64,000 bases of DNA from Microcebus murinus (taxonomy: Eukaryota > Chordata > Mammalia > Primates > Cheirogaleidae): contig NC_134107.1 in the NCBI RefSeq assembly GCF_040939455.1, positions 16,493,537-16,557,536 on the forward strand, written 5' to 3'. The position numbers and the translations under genes are program-made. Within the stretch, counting starts at the first letter, position 1, and each line of letters opens with the position of its first letter. Shown piece by piece: positions 11,511-23,269 of the stretch. A model generated the notes under the pieces. The model was not told the DNA's origin. It was given only the letters and a program-made list of their open reading frames with translations, and made no database searches.

Positions 11511-12506
11511 ATGGCCTGGGAAAATCACTCTGCGTTGATGGAATTTGTGCTCCTGGCTTACCCCGCCTGCCCAGAGCTGCGTGTCCTGTCCTTCCTTGGG
11601 GTCAGCCTGGTGTACATACTTATCATCACCGGGAATGTTCTTATCGTGGTGTCCATTCACACAGAAGCCCGTCTGCACACGCCCATGTACTATTTCCTGG
11701 GCAGCCTCGCAGGGGTAGAAATATGCTACACTGCGGTGGTGGTGCCCCACATCCTGGCCAACATCCTCCGGTCGGAGAAGACCATCTCCCTGCTGGGCTG
11801 TGCCGCTCAGATGGTGTTCTTCATCGGACTCGGCAGTGCTGACTGCTTCCTCTTGGCCACCATGGCCTATGACCGGTATGTTGCCATTTGCTGTCCTTTG
11901 CAGTACCCTGTCATCATGACACTGACTCTTTGTGTCCGCTTGGTTGTGGCCTCTGTGGTCACTGGCTTGTTCCTGTCCTTACAACTGGTGGCCTTCATCT
12001 TCTCCCTGCCCTTCTGCCGGGCTCGGGGTATTGAGCACTTCTTTTGTGATGTGCCCCCAGTCATGCGTCTTGTTTGCGCCCACAGCCACATCCACGAGCA
12101 CTCAGTGCTGGCGGCGGCCACACTAGCCATCGCTGTGCCTTTCTTCCTCATCGCCACCTCCTACGCCTTCATAGTGGCCGCCGTGCTCAAGATCCACTCG
12201 GCCACTGGCCGCCGCCGGGCCTTCTCCACCTGCTCCTCCCACCTGGCCGTGGTGCTGCTGCAGTACGGCTGCTGCGCCTTCGTGTACCTGCGCCCCAACT
12301 CCAGCTACTACCCCAAGCTAGACCGGTTCATCTCCCTGGTGTACACATTAGGAACCCCACTGCTCAACCCACTCATCTACACCCTGAGGAACAGCGAGAT
12401 GAAAGGGGCCATAGGGAGAGTTCTAACCCGGAATTGCCTCTCCCAGATCAGCCAGGACAGGGGAGGGTACAACCTGTCAGGCGTAAGTTTGGTCCCAGCC
12501 GTGTGA
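11511..12506 (+). CDS. OR10W1: Olfactory receptor OR10W1 (intact)
   Basis: Odorant-activated class A GPCR of olfactory cilia, expected to signal through G-olf. The 331-residue frame has seven hydrophobic segments and the OR signatures: N-glycosylation site NHS at 5-7, GN at 41-42, LHTPMY 55-60, [10 protein letters not shown] 118-127, SY 217-218, FSTCSSH 238-244 and PLLNPLIY 283-290. Cys97 and Cys179 are placed for the conserved extracellular disulfide. The stretch [20 protein letters not shown] and the end VLTRNCLSQ identify OR10W1 as I recall the human protein. The start is ATG 11511, because a splice acceptor ends at 11492 and this start supplies the usual glycosylation site. The ATG at 11538 matches the shorter human start I remember. 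The C terminus extends about 17 residues past the human end as I recall it ([14 protein letters not shown]...). An unusual Cys (128) follows the AIC motif where His is common. Confidence 0.93.
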   Translation: MAWENHSALMEFVLLAYPACPELRVLSFLGVSLVYILIITGNVLIVVSIHTEARLHTPMYYFLGSLAGVEICYTAVVVPHILANILRSEKTISLLGCAAQMVFFIGLGSADCFLLATMAYDRYVAICCPLQYPVIMTLTLCVRLVVASVVTGLFLSLQLVAFIFSLPFCRARGIEHFFCDVPPVMRLVCAHSHIHEHSVLAAATLAIAVPFFLIATSYAFIVAAVLKIHSATGRRRAFSTCSSHLAVVLLQYGCCAFVYLRPNSSYYPKLDRFISLVYTLGTPLLNPLIYTLRNSEMKGAIGRVLTRNCLSQISQDRGGYNLSGVSLVPAV

Positions 12507-12554
12507 ATCCCTGTGCAACTGGAATTTCTCTCAGTTGATGTTAAAATGAATTTT

Positions 12555-13500
12555 TAAGATGGTACAGATTTTATGAATGCTGTTTATCTACATGTGCCAA
12601 AGACTTTAAAATATTTCTGAAATTTGACTCAGTAAATCTTCTCCTAGGAAAGAAACATATAAGCAAGTCAGCATAAATAATATAAAGTGGCAAGTGTAAG
12701 GCTGTATCCAGGTATCTGGTGGAAAGAGATGGCTCGTTCAATATATTGAACTAAAAAAAAATGTAATAAAGGAATTATCTACAGTGGCTATGCTTAAGGA
12801 AACCATCAAGATGTGGCAATGCATTTACATACTAGCAACAGCAAGAAGACATTATCGCTTCTAGATCTAAAAGACAAAAGAAGGGCTCAGTATTATCATA
12901 GATCAGTTAGAACTAAACAGATCTAAGAAGAGAAACCACATGGCAAGAAATGTGGCTTTAGAAATAAAAAGCGACTGTTGATAGACCTATGATCATGCAA
13001 AGAGAGCGCAAGGAGGTAAATACCTCCGCCTCTCTCTGCTCAAAACCGCGCATCTCTTGTCCTGCCTCCCACTGGCCAAACCCAACTGACAACCAGAGGG
13101 CTGGAAAGATGGGATAATTCAGACCAGATAAGGCTGTCTCTTGGGGCACACAACAAGGCAGACAAAGACCTTGAGAATTAAGGACACACAGCACGTAACC
13201 AGAACAAAGTCTATTTATTATACAGTTATACATAACAATAAAAATAAATTAACAACCAATTTCCCTAAAGTATTATTTAAGCAATTACTGTATGAAAAAA
13301 TATTACTTAGCCTCAATTTTATGTTTTCAAATACTAGTTATTAGTAATACTTAACATCAATTAATCATTTGCTGGGTGCCAGAAACATTTATAATATTTT
13401 ATATATATATATATACTATTAATCTTCAAAAATCCTAAGAAGTAAGACTATTATCACTGTTTTTGATACAAATGGAAGAACTTCTCAGAGGACAGATCTG
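12555..13500 (+). repeat. OR10W1 3' flank, copy B of a duplication
   Basis: This matches 1129-1884 plus 2501-2680, without the L1 that splits that copy. It includes an antisense MIR end ('gctgggtgccag' near 13370) and a short TA tract (13400-13416). Possible poly(A) signals for OR10W1 (AATAAA) lie at about 12960 and 13239; which one is used cannot be told. Confidence 0.8.
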
Positions 13501-13875
13501 GAGAGTTGAGCCAATATCTGCAGATAATTATGGATTAGGAAACTGGTCCCAGGGAGCATAATTGGGCTGTAATAAAGGAACATTCTCCGCTGCCAGACAG
13601 TAAAGGATGCTGACAGTGTGCCCAATTGGATTGAGAATTACTATGGACTAGTGACTTCATTGTGCTCTAAATAGAGAGCTAATGCTAATTACAAGATCCT
13701 GGATGTTGAGCCTGGATAATAACTTTTATCTTTGAAATCTGTTTTATGGCACCACATATGTTTTGTGATGATGTTTCATGTGCTTTTGAAAAAATGCATA
13801 TCCTTTTAAAATGGTAAAGATTTTAAATTATATATGTATACTTTACCTCAATAAAAAATAACTTAAAAAAAGAAA
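13501..13875. other. Intergenic, L1 3'-end-like tail
   Basis: Mostly unassigned. The end (13800-13870, 'tactttacctcaataaaaaa') resembles an old L1 3' terminus in sense orientation. Confidence 0.4.
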
Positions 13876-13879
13876 AGAA

Positions 13880-14540
13880 TGTGTATCCTATAGATACTGA
13901 GTAGAATCAATTAGGTGAAGTTAGCTAACAGCGTGCTTCTAATCTTCAATATCTTTATATGTTTTTGTCTACTTTGCTATCAATTACCAATGGAAGTGGG
14001 TTAAAATCCACAACAATGATTGCAGATTTGTCAATCTCTCCCTTTAGTGCTGAAAATTTTTATTGCCTGTATCTTGAAGCTATATTTTGTTAGATAGTCT
14101 GTATGTCATTAGATGTAGACATATTTAGCATTGTTATATCTTGCTAACCCATTTTATCATTAAGCAATGCTTTTCTTTTTGCTGGTAATATACCTTGTCC
14201 AGAACTTTCAAAATTATAATTCCATTTACTGACCTTCCATATTTATGCTCTTATTGTATCAGATTTTATTTATAAATTTTATCATAGATTATTATTTTTG
14301 TTTTAAACAGTTAATAGGTTGTTTAATTCAAAAGTAGTCTTTTATATTTTTAAACATAATTTTAAGAATATGTTCACTGGATATAGAATTCTAAGAATGC
14401 TCTCTTTAATCTTTGTAAAGATGTCATTCCACTGTCTTCTGGTTCCCATTGTATAAGATGAGACAAAATTTGTCTTCTTAGTTATTTTCCCCACATGAAT
14501 ATAAAATATTTTTTCTTTATCCTCGGTTTCCAGGTATATT
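13880..14540 (-). mobile_element. Antisense old L1 (ORF2) fragment
   Basis: Diverged antisense L1: 'tgtatcctatagatactgag', 'tctcccttta', 'ttgctggtaatataccttgt' and 'tggatatagaattctaagaa'. These are typical antisense ORF2 landmarks in order. Confidence 0.6.
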
Positions 14541-14549
14541 ACTATGATG

Positions 14550-15690
14550 AACCTAAAAAGGGGAGAGGATTCATTGTATTTAATAACACATCCCAAGTGC
14601 AAAATACATTCACCCTATCCCAACCTCCCCCAAAGTCTTAACCTGTTACAGCATCAACTCAAGTCCAAAATCTCATCTAAATATTATCAGTTTAAATGTT
14701 CCAAACCTCATAATCTAAACCGTCTAAATCAAGCTTCAGGTAAGACTCTGAGTATAAACTATTCTGGGGCAAAGTTCCTCTCCATCTGTGAACTTGCAAA
14801 ACTAGAAAATAAGATATCTACTCCCAAAATACAGTGATGAAACAGGAATAGAATAATGGTTACAGACATTGGCATTCCAAACAAGAGAAAAAGAAATGAA
14901 GACAGGGAGTTATTGGTCCCAAGAAATTTTGAAATCGAACAAGGAAAACTCCATTAGTTTTTAAGACCTGGAAATAATCTTCTGAAGCTCATAGTTCCAC
15001 CCCTTCTACCCACAGCTCTGCCAGCTGGGCCAAAGAATCCACCGTCCCTGATTTAAAGAGCCACTCTTCAGGCCTGTGGCTCTGTCCAAAGAGTAATCCT
15101 TCGTTCTTCAAAAAGGGTAGCACATGTTTTCAGCTGGATAGTTTCATCAGCCTGTATCCTGCTTATATAATTTTGGGAGTCTAACAGCCTTATTTTATTT
15201 CTTCTTTTCTCTGTCCCTTTCAATGTGGGCTGTCAAGGTTTCTGCTGATATTACTTTCTCAAAAATCTTATGGGTTCTCCATGTATGTCATAGGAATTTG
15301 CTCCACTGGACAAGAGAGTTCTCCATATACCTTTCCTGGATAATCCCATCTTTACTCCTGGCTTCTGCTGAGACTGTTGAGGAGATACATGAGTCACATG
15401 CCTAATATCTTCAAAGAGCTTCTGTGTGAATGAGTACTTTTTATCCTTCCAAAGCACTAGCAAAAGATAGTCCAGCCACATCCTTGGCTTTCTCTCCAGA
15501 ATACATTTTCCTAACAGTGTATCTTCTACTTTTGGCATATTTTTCGATTGGAATAGGCTGAGAATTTCCCAAATTACTAAACCTTTATTCCTTTTGGCTT
15601 AAGGACTATTGTTCTTCCCCAAATCCAAAACATAGCAGTCCCAGGAAACCCAGGATAGTTGGTAACCCTACCTCACCTCATGGTGTATCC
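14550..15690. repeat. Unclassified old dispersed repeat (LTR-like)
   Basis: Phrases such as 'cccaaagtcttaacctgtta', 'aagtccaaaatctcatctaa' and 'ccactcttcaggcctgtggc' recur in mammalian genomes in retroelement LTR-type repeats. I could not name the family. The overlapping frames (97 aa forward, 95 aa reverse) have no domain. Confidence 0.35.
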
Positions 15691-15699
15691 CTTGACATC

Positions 15700-16145
15700 C
15701 CAGGTTAATGTTGCAAAGTCACATCCCAAGTGTCCATCAATACATGAGTGGATTAATAAAATGTGGTATATGTATACCATGGAGTACTATTCAGCTATAA
15801 GAAACAATCGTGATCTAGCACCTCTTGTATTATCCTGGATGGAGCCGGAGCTCATTCTACTTACTAAGTGAAGTATCCCAAGAATGGAAAAATAAACACC
15901 ACATGTACTCACCATCAAATTGGTATTAGCTGATCAACACTTAAGTGCACATATAGTAATAACATTCATCCAGTGTCGGGCAGATGGGAGGGGGATGGAG
16001 GATGGGTATATCCACACCTAAATGGGTGCCGTGTGCACTGTTTGGGGATGGAGACACTAGAAGCTCTGACTCGAGTGGGGCAAGGGCAATATACATAACC
16101 TAAACATTTGTACCCCTGTAATAGACTGAAATAAAGAAAAATTTT
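15700..16145 (+). mobile_element. Strepsirrhine-type L1 3' end (sense)
   Basis: Last ORF2 codons ('aagtgtccatcaatacatga', 'catggagtactattcagcta'), then the 3' UTR with 'catccagtgtcgggcagatg', 'gctctgactcgagtgggg' and 'aacatttgtacccctgtaat', and an A-rich tail. The element is 5'-truncated. Confidence 0.85.
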
Positions 16146-16149
16146 TAAA

Positions 16150-17150
16150 AAGAAACCTAAAATTGAAATTATATCAAGTATCTTTTTAGATGACAATGGA
16201 ATAAAAGTAGAAATCAATAAAAAAGAGGAACTATGAAAACTGTACAAATACATGGAAATTAAATGAAATGCTTCTGAAGACCAATGAGTCAATGAAGAAA
16301 TCAAGAAAGAAATTTAAAATTTTTTGAAACAAATGAAAATAAAAACAGCACACAAAAACCTATGAGCAAAAAGGCAAAAAGACTACCAAGAGGGAAAATT
16401 ATAGCAATAAATCCTTATATCAATACAATAGAAAGATTTCAAATAAACAACCTAACAATGCACCTCAAGGAACTAGAAAAGCAAGAACAAACCAAACCCA
16501 AAATTAGTAAAAGGAAATAAATATAAAGATCATTGCAAAAATAAACAAAATTGAGACAAAAATAATACAAAAATATCAACAAAGTGAAAAGTTGGTTTTT
16601 GAGAAGATAAACAAATTCAACAAACATTTAGTTAAACTAAGAAAAAAAAGAAAGCCCAAATAATTCAAGTCAGAAATGAAAAATTGAAATGAAAATATTA
16701 AAATTGATTCCACAGAAATACAAAGGATCACTAAAGAATAATATAAGCAACTATGTGCCAACAAATTAGAAAACCTAAAGAAAATGGATAAATTCCTAGA
16801 CACATATAACCTTCCAAGATTGAACCAAGAAGAAATAGAAAACCTGAACAGACCAATAACGATCAATAGAATTGAACCAAGAATAAAAAGTCTCCCAAAA
16901 AAGAAAATCCTGGGACCAGATCACTTTACCACTGAATTCCACCAAACTTTTAAAAAAGAACTAACACTAATTCTTCTCAAATTATTCCAAAAAATGAAGA
17001 GGAATGGAATTCTTCCTAACTCATTCTGTAAGGCCAGTATTACCTTAATACCAAAAGCAGATGATGGGACACAACAAAAATAGAAAGTACAGGTTATTAT
17101 ACCAGATATAAAAATCCTCAACAAAATACTAGAGTTGGAGATATAGCTAT
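16150..17150 (+). mobile_element. L1 ORF2 fragment (sense)
   Basis: A degenerate ORF2 segment. One surviving frame (16784-17083) reads as the start of the L1 reverse-transcriptase region, with [20 protein letters not shown] and [15 protein letters not shown]. Stops and frameshifts elsewhere show it is dead. It is not the 5' continuation of the L1 end at 15.7 kb, because the order is wrong. Confidence 0.85.
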
Positions 17151-18395
17151 CATTACAAATAATAATAATAATAAAGCTTTCAGAACTATGAAAGTATCAG
17201 CAGAGAGAAAACTTGATCAAAATACAGAAATAAGTATAACATGGAAAGATGAAGACAAAGGTTACAACAATGGTTATTTAAAAAATCCTTTATAAATGTT
17301 CTGCTTCTCAAGAAAAAAATGCACAGTTTATAGAACTTTAGAGCTGGAAGGACCCATGGAGTTCACGTAATCCAACATTTCATATCACAGATGAGGAAGC
17401 CCATGTAAAAGCTCCACTACTTGCCTGAAGTCAACAGTTAACACAAGGCAGAACCACAGCCAGACCCCAGATCTCAAGACACCTAGGCTAGTGTTGGGTT
17501 AGTGCATTACACATGTTCTTTGAGCTCAAGCTGGGTTAAATGTCTGCCTTCAACAACACTTACCAGGAAGTTTTTTTCTGGAATGCAATATCAGTAAACG
17601 CCTAATGGGTATAGGAAAGGAATGAGGATACCTGAGCGGAATCCCTAGACAACAGTTACCTATAGTGACCACACAAAAGAGTTGCTCATCAATCTTTCCT
17701 TAGTTCATCAACCCTGGAAACTGTTCTCTAGTTGGGTTCAGTTTAAGACCAACCACTGGGGAAATTCCTTGTCTTTGGGGGCCCATTAATTTTAAAGAGA
17801 TTTCAAAAAGGACACTAAATAGTCTGACTAAATTAGGCAAGACTGGACTCTGAATAAATATATCAGAATCTGTTTTCTATCATTGAGGGCTTCTCACTCA
17901 GGGTTCGAGTTAAGATTATTCCATAGTACCACTTTTCCAAAGGATGTCCCTCTCACCCTATTCCACCCTCATCCCAAGTTTCTAAGATGTGATTCTTCTC
18001 CAAAGTATGCTTACAAAGGACACTTCCCCGGTGTCATCTGGATATTATAAGGATATATATTACGATATGATTATCCTCATTATGAAAATATCCTATACAT
18101 ATCACATATATATCATATATTCAACACGAAGCCCATAGACCCTCCTTCCATTTTGCCCTGTAAAAAGAAGAAGATAGATAAGGCCTCTCTAGGAGAGCTC
18201 CCTCCATCATCCACTGCAGGAATTCTTAGCGTCCCAGCAAAGGTTAACCTGCACTTTTGAGAATTTTCTTAAGTGGCCGACGGAATGAAGCAAATTTCAA
18301 AGAGGTAAGAGAACATCTTAAGAGACTTTATTTCTTTGATTGATTTGATTTTGATTTTCTTTCTAAAAATAACAATAACACAAATTTTATAATGC
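17151..18395. other. Intergenic, no gene seen
   Basis: A short (AAT)n run lies at about 17156-17174, and an old dispersed repeat at about 17335-17500 ('tagagctggaaggaccc', 'cagatgaggaagccc'). The rest is unassigned. Confidence 0.4.
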
Positions 18396-18399
18396 TTTA

Positions 18400-18600
18400 T
18401 TATTGGTTCACATATATCAGTATTGAATTGTGGACAACAAATAAGTTATCAGAGTGGGTATCGCTATCCACTTTTACAGACACAGAAAAGGGAGCTCTGA
18501 TAAATGTTTGCATTTCCTAGCATCATATGCCTAAAAACGCAAAGCCAGGATGAAACTCAAATCTTCTGCCTTTCCTTTCAATGTTCTTCCATAGGCCCAT
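18400..18600 (-). repeat. MIR SINE (antisense), degenerate
   Basis: Antisense MIR order: 'ctatccacttttacagacac', 'cctagcatcatatgcctaaa', 'ccaggatgaaactcaaatct'. Confidence 0.5.
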
Positions 18601-18779
18601 CCTAAAAAGCATGGCACAGAGCTCACTTTTGTTATGCAGCATCATTAAGCCACAAGCAGTTTGATGATGTTACATAAAAAATTGTATTCTATGGTGGTTG
18701 CCAGGGGTTAGAGGGAGGGAGAAATGGGAAGTTATTGGTAAGTTTATTTTTAACTGTCTAAGAAAATGCTGAGTGGTTT

Positions 18780-19425
18780 TACAATGTGGCTATACTATTT
18801 TATATTGCCACAAGCAATGCATGAGGGCTCCAGTTTCTCAACATCCTTGCTAAAACTTGCTGTTGGCTTTTTTTAATTCACAGGATAAACAGATTTTAAT
18901 GTACCAGATTACAAAAAATTCACTGATGTGTTTTCCACTTCCTCCTTTCAACTAAGCTTTAAGAAATGATCAGTTGTGCAGTTTTAGTATAGTATCAAAG
19001 GATAACATCCATGCTTATCTGAAAAGGCCATTAAAATACTCTGTCCTTTTTCCAACTACATGTCTGGCAAGGCCAGGTTTTTTTCATGTATTTAACCAAA
19101 GAGATGCATTGCAACAGTTTGAATGCAGGAGCAGACATGAGATTACAATTGTCTTCTATTAAGCCACAGTATTAGCTTTTGATTCTAGTTATCTTATGGC
19201 TGTGTCTCACTGTTGTTTTAATATGCCTATTCCAAATGACTAATGATGTAAAGTATTTTTTAATGTGCTTTACTGGCCATTGCTATATCTTCTTTGGTGA
19301 AATGTCTGTTCAAATCTTTGCCTGTTTTTAATTGGAATTGTCTTCTCCTTCGGTTGTAAGAGTTCTTTATATATTCTGGATACAAGCTCTGAATCAAATA
19401 GATGATTTGCAAATAAAAAATTGTA
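18780..19425 (-). mobile_element. Antisense old L1, split by an insertion
   Basis: Left part 18780-18869 ('agcaatgcatgagggctcca', 'caacatccttgct') and right part 19175-19425 ('tgtctcactgttgttttaat', 'gtaagagttctttatatatt', 'ctggatacaagctctgaatc') are consecutive pieces of an L1ME-like ORF2 3' region. About 305 unrelated bases lie between them. Confidence 0.7.
18870..19174 (-). repeat. Retrocopy-like insertion within the L1
   Basis: The left end carries a T run (a poly(A) tail on the minus strand), and ATTAAA on the minus strand (complement of 18895-18900) lies about 19 bases before that tail. 'gctttt' occurs at both junctions. This suggests a retroposed transcript end or an unclassified old repeat. 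No coding frame was recognised. Confidence 0.4.
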
Positions 19426-20050
19426 TTCTATGGTGAAATAGAGTTGGAAATATTTTGAGGTAAAATTAAGCTGGTTGCTTTATACCAAGACCTCACAAAC
19501 ATTTTTGTGTATGTATTGTGAATATCTGAGAAAAAGTGTGAATGCTTTCCAATCTGACCACAAAAACTTTCATATCTGGGGTGTCATGAAGAATTCACAT
19601 TCTAAAGAACACAATTTAGAAACTAGTTTCTCAGAGGATGTTTGAATTCTTTTCTTATGTGTTTGTTCTCTGACAAAGCTGAAATTGGTGACCATGCCTT
19701 GTAATTCTCTTATACCCCTCCACATAGCTAAGCACAAGACTTGAATTCATGACAGACACTTAGCTAATGTTTTCCTGCTTGGTTGATTTATTGATAAGGC
19801 ACAGTGGCCTTATAGTTGAAGTGAAGAGGTTTTGGGGAAGTTCATAGAAGGAGCACCTATCACTAGAGTTGGGAAAGGTGAGGATGAGGGTGGAGGAGGA
19901 GTATGGAAGAGAAGAGTGCTCAAAGCAGAAGGAGTGGGTGATTTGAAGTACCCAGAGCAAGAAAGATCATGACAAGGAACTGAAAGTAGTTCAATAGAGC
20001 CAGGGCTGCGAGTACAATCAGGAGAATGAGGAAAGAATACCTGTTGGAAG
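19426..20050. other. Intergenic, no gene seen
   Basis: Nothing recognised. A 66-codon antisense frame is unremarkable. Confidence 0.4.
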
Positions 20051-20054
20051 TCAG

Positions 20055-20225
20055 GCAGTGCACTTAATGAGCCCTACTGTTAATCCTCACAATAAGTCTG
20101 CAGGGTAACTATTAATATATCACATCCTTTGTAGATAAAAAGCTGAGGTTCATGGAGATTCATAACTTTGTCCGTGGTTCTAAAACCAGTAAATGGCAAA
20201 TCCAGGACTTATGCTCTTGTTGAAA
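20055..20225 (-). repeat. MIR SINE (antisense)
   Basis: 'taatcctcacaataagtctg', 'aaaagctgaggttcatgg' and 'aatccaggacttatgctctt' follow antisense MIR order. Confidence 0.55.
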
Positions 20226-20514
20226 GATCAAATATATCCTAAAGGTGTAATTAACTAGGGAATGGCACAGTGGTCATTGCCATTAGGGGAAATAATCTGA
20301 GGCAAGAAAAGTATTGAAGAGTTATTAAATTATTCTACACAGGACATTGTCCCCCCTGCCTGCAGGCACAATAGCACAATTGAGTCTCGGCATTCGTTAT
20401 AGCTGCATGGCCAGGATCATACTAATGTGTTTTTTGTGCCTGGCTGTTTTCACTCTCTTAGCTAAGTTGCACAACCTTCAATGTGGATGAAAAGAGAGAT
20501 ATAGCGAAGGCATG

Positions 20515-20655
20515 TGTGTGGGCTCCACTGTCTGCTCACCAATCCAGTAGAATGTGGGTTCTGGCATCAGGTATGCCCATAACTAACCGCATGCCTTTGG
20601 ACAAGGCTTAACCTCAGTGAGCCTCACTTCTTACATGAAGGATATAAGAGAATGA
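20515..20655 (+). repeat. MIR SINE (sense)
   Basis: 'tgtgggttctggcatcaggt', 'tttggacaaggcttaacctc' and 'agtgagcctcacttcttaca' follow sense MIR order. Confidence 0.55.
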
Positions 20656-21555
20656 GACTAAATGTCTCTTGAGTTTGCTTACAGATGTAGATATTCAATT
20701 TTATCTATGTTTTATAAACAAGCACACATTTGACCTATGGCTGGGCTTTTTCATTGTTCCATGGCTCCCTAACATTTTCATACGTGTTTCAGTTTTATAT
20801 TACAGTGTTTATGTATTAGCAGTGTGCCTACATTACACATTGCAATATTGCCCATCATACATTGAGAGATAACTGCTACCTAAAAGAGCATCCAACATTA
20901 TCAAACTTACTGGCTCAACAAATATTTAATATATCAATAATTTAACTGCTGTGTTTCCTACTGTCCATTTACCAACTGAACCCATTGCACTCAAGGTCTC
21001 CCTTGTTGCATGCAGCCAACAGATATAAACATATGACTGCTGGACTGATAAATGCCCCAATCTTTGTGGGGCTACAGTAATTAAACAGCATAATTTAGTT
21101 ATAGAAGGCACCACTGAATATTGGCTTTGAAAGGAAGTTTAAAGAACATGAGATTTAACTACAAATTAATTCAATTTAGGTCAAATCAAATCAATTATAG
21201 TGAAGATACAGAAGTGAACAAGACAGACATCCTTTCCCCTGTGGAGCCAAAATATAGCCATGACTGAACTGTTTATCAAACTGGCACTGCCAGGAGTTGG
21301 GTGTTTTAGGTGTCAACTCCCAAAGGAAACAATATAGGCACCTAGAAGGCAAGTGAATTCTGTGGGTAGTGAGGAGGGAAAGGTTGGGACTTTCTCTAAG
21401 AACAACTTTGGGGACAGTAATAGAAGACTGAGAATAATAAATACTGTTTATGGAATTGCATGGACTGTTAGGTGATAAAGTTTTGAAGGCATAATGTCAT
21501 CTAATAGAATGATGTAGACCCAGAATATATAAACTTACTTATTATATTTTAAGTG
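20656..21555. other. Intergenic, no gene seen
   Basis: A short L2-like piece lies near 21190-21250 ('gatacagaagtgaacaagac'). Nothing else was recognised. Confidence 0.4.
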
Positions 21556-21559
21556 GCAA

Positions 21560-21790
21560 ATGGAAAACAATATGGAGCTTTCTCAAAAAAAGTTAAAAAT
21601 AAAACTATCGTCTGATCCAGTAATGCCACTACTGGTATATACCCAAAGGAAATGAAATCAGTATGTCGAAGAGATATCTATACTCTCATATTCATTGCAG
21701 CATTGTTTAAGATGGCCAAGATATGGAATCAACCTAAGAGTCCATCAACAGATGAATGGATAAAGAAAATGTGGTATAGATGCACAGAAA
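21560..21790 (+). mobile_element. L1 ORF2 3' fragment (sense)
   Basis: 'gatccagtaatgccactact', 'tatacccaaaggaaatgaaa', 'gcagcattgtttaagatggc' and 'gatgaatggataaagaaaat' are sense L1 ORF2 C-terminal landmarks. Confidence 0.85.
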
Positions 21791-22920
21791 TCTTTTAGAC
21801 ATGAAATAAAGAAATGTCCCAGGGAATATTTTTATTAACAACTTTCAGATGCAACCAATCTCTCACCCATTAGCCAGATGAAAATGTTGAAATGGTCAGA
21901 TGTGCCAATGGACAGGTTACTCCAAGGTAAGTGGCCAACCCAGTTTATTTGAATGACGGAATCAGTTAATTCTAGTTGAGAATGTCAACAAGAGGAAAAT
22001 GTTCACAAAAATTGTATCAAAATCTGGAATGATTAACTTAATAGAAATGATGATATTGATATTTATTCTTACATTTTATGGAAAGCTGGGGGAAATGTAT
22101 GTTTCTACTGCATAATATGTTTCTAGCTGCACCCACTGTTATTAATATTTTGATCAAACCCTATAGTGTGAAACATAATCATCTAGTAAATCCACTGTAT
22201 TTCATCTCACTGTATCTCAAATATTTTTCTATTAGGAAAAAACATAATTGTGTCATTCAAATGTGAATATAGGTCACAACTGATGAAATTCAAGAAAATA
22301 TGCAGGGTCTTTGAAAATAATTCGCAGAGGAGCTCCAGAAGTGGTTTGAATGAGGTGAAATCATTAGAGCAAATCAAAAGCCTTTGAAAGGGACCACTGG
22401 GAAGGAAAATATTAATTTATAAATATAAATTTTGATGTGTTTGGTTTTTAATAGGTTACAGCCTCACTTTGCATATGTCTACTAGTTTTTCCCTCCAATT
22501 ACCTTAATGTGATGTTGTGACAGACATCAGACTCCTGACACTACATGCCTTGCTTTATCAACAGAATAGGTACATTTTGCACCAAATCTTGGCTGTTCCC
22601 ATTTGGTGCAATATTGATCATTTCATGTTCATGTCTAATAAGATAGAATCATTTTTAAATTGTTACCTGAGTCAAAGTCTATCTCATTTGATTTTGACCA
22701 TAAATAATTACAACTATTGTACTGAACTCTCTCTTCCATTTTTCTTCTTCTTCCTTTTCTCTTTTACTCTTCACCTTATTATTTAAGGTTTAGCAGAGCA
22801 ACTGCAAGGCCTGGGAGGATACAGCTCTAGAGGAACTTCACTCTCCATTTGCAAAAGATAAGAACTGAAGAGTAAATTCCTAAGGAAAACACATCATTAC
22901 AAGAAAAGAGACAAAAAGGC
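21791..22920. other. Intergenic, no gene seen
   Basis: AT-rich. A forward 89-codon frame (22517-22786) is low-complexity toward its end and has no family match that I recognise. Confidence 0.4.
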
Positions 22921-22924
22921 AGGT

Positions 22925-23110
22925 ACATTCATTGTATGCTAGAAACTTTTAATCATCATAAATTTTCTATAAGGGTCCATATTCACATCCTCAATTATAC
23001 ATCAGGGAACTGAGACTCATCAAGTAATGTGTTCATTGTGAAAATTAAACTGACAAATGAGAAGAGTAGTTTTCAAATGCAGCTCTAACTACAAAATCTA
23101 TGTGATTGAC
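22925..23110 (-). repeat. MIR SINE (antisense), degenerate
   Basis: 'catcagggaactgagactca' followed by 'aaatgcagctctaactacaa' fits antisense MIR. Confidence 0.45.
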
Positions 23111-23269
23111 GCACTACTGTCCTTCCTTCCCAACACTGATTGAAATACCAAAGAATAAAGGAAGACTTTTAATTCATTATATGATTACAAAATTATGTAT
23201 GTGCAAAAAAGAAATTATGTTCTGTACAGTAAGTACAGAAAAGAATAAACCATAAGCAAAAAGATCCAC

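Noticed and set aside
12074..12538. 154-codon alternative frame inside OR10W1
   Set aside because: Pro/His/Arg/Leu-rich shifted reading of the OR10W1 C-terminal half. No start context or similarity.
16784..17083. 99-codon frame with reverse-transcriptase similarity
   Set aside because: It is a surviving piece of L1 ORF2 inside a broken element, annotated as a mobile element rather than a gene.
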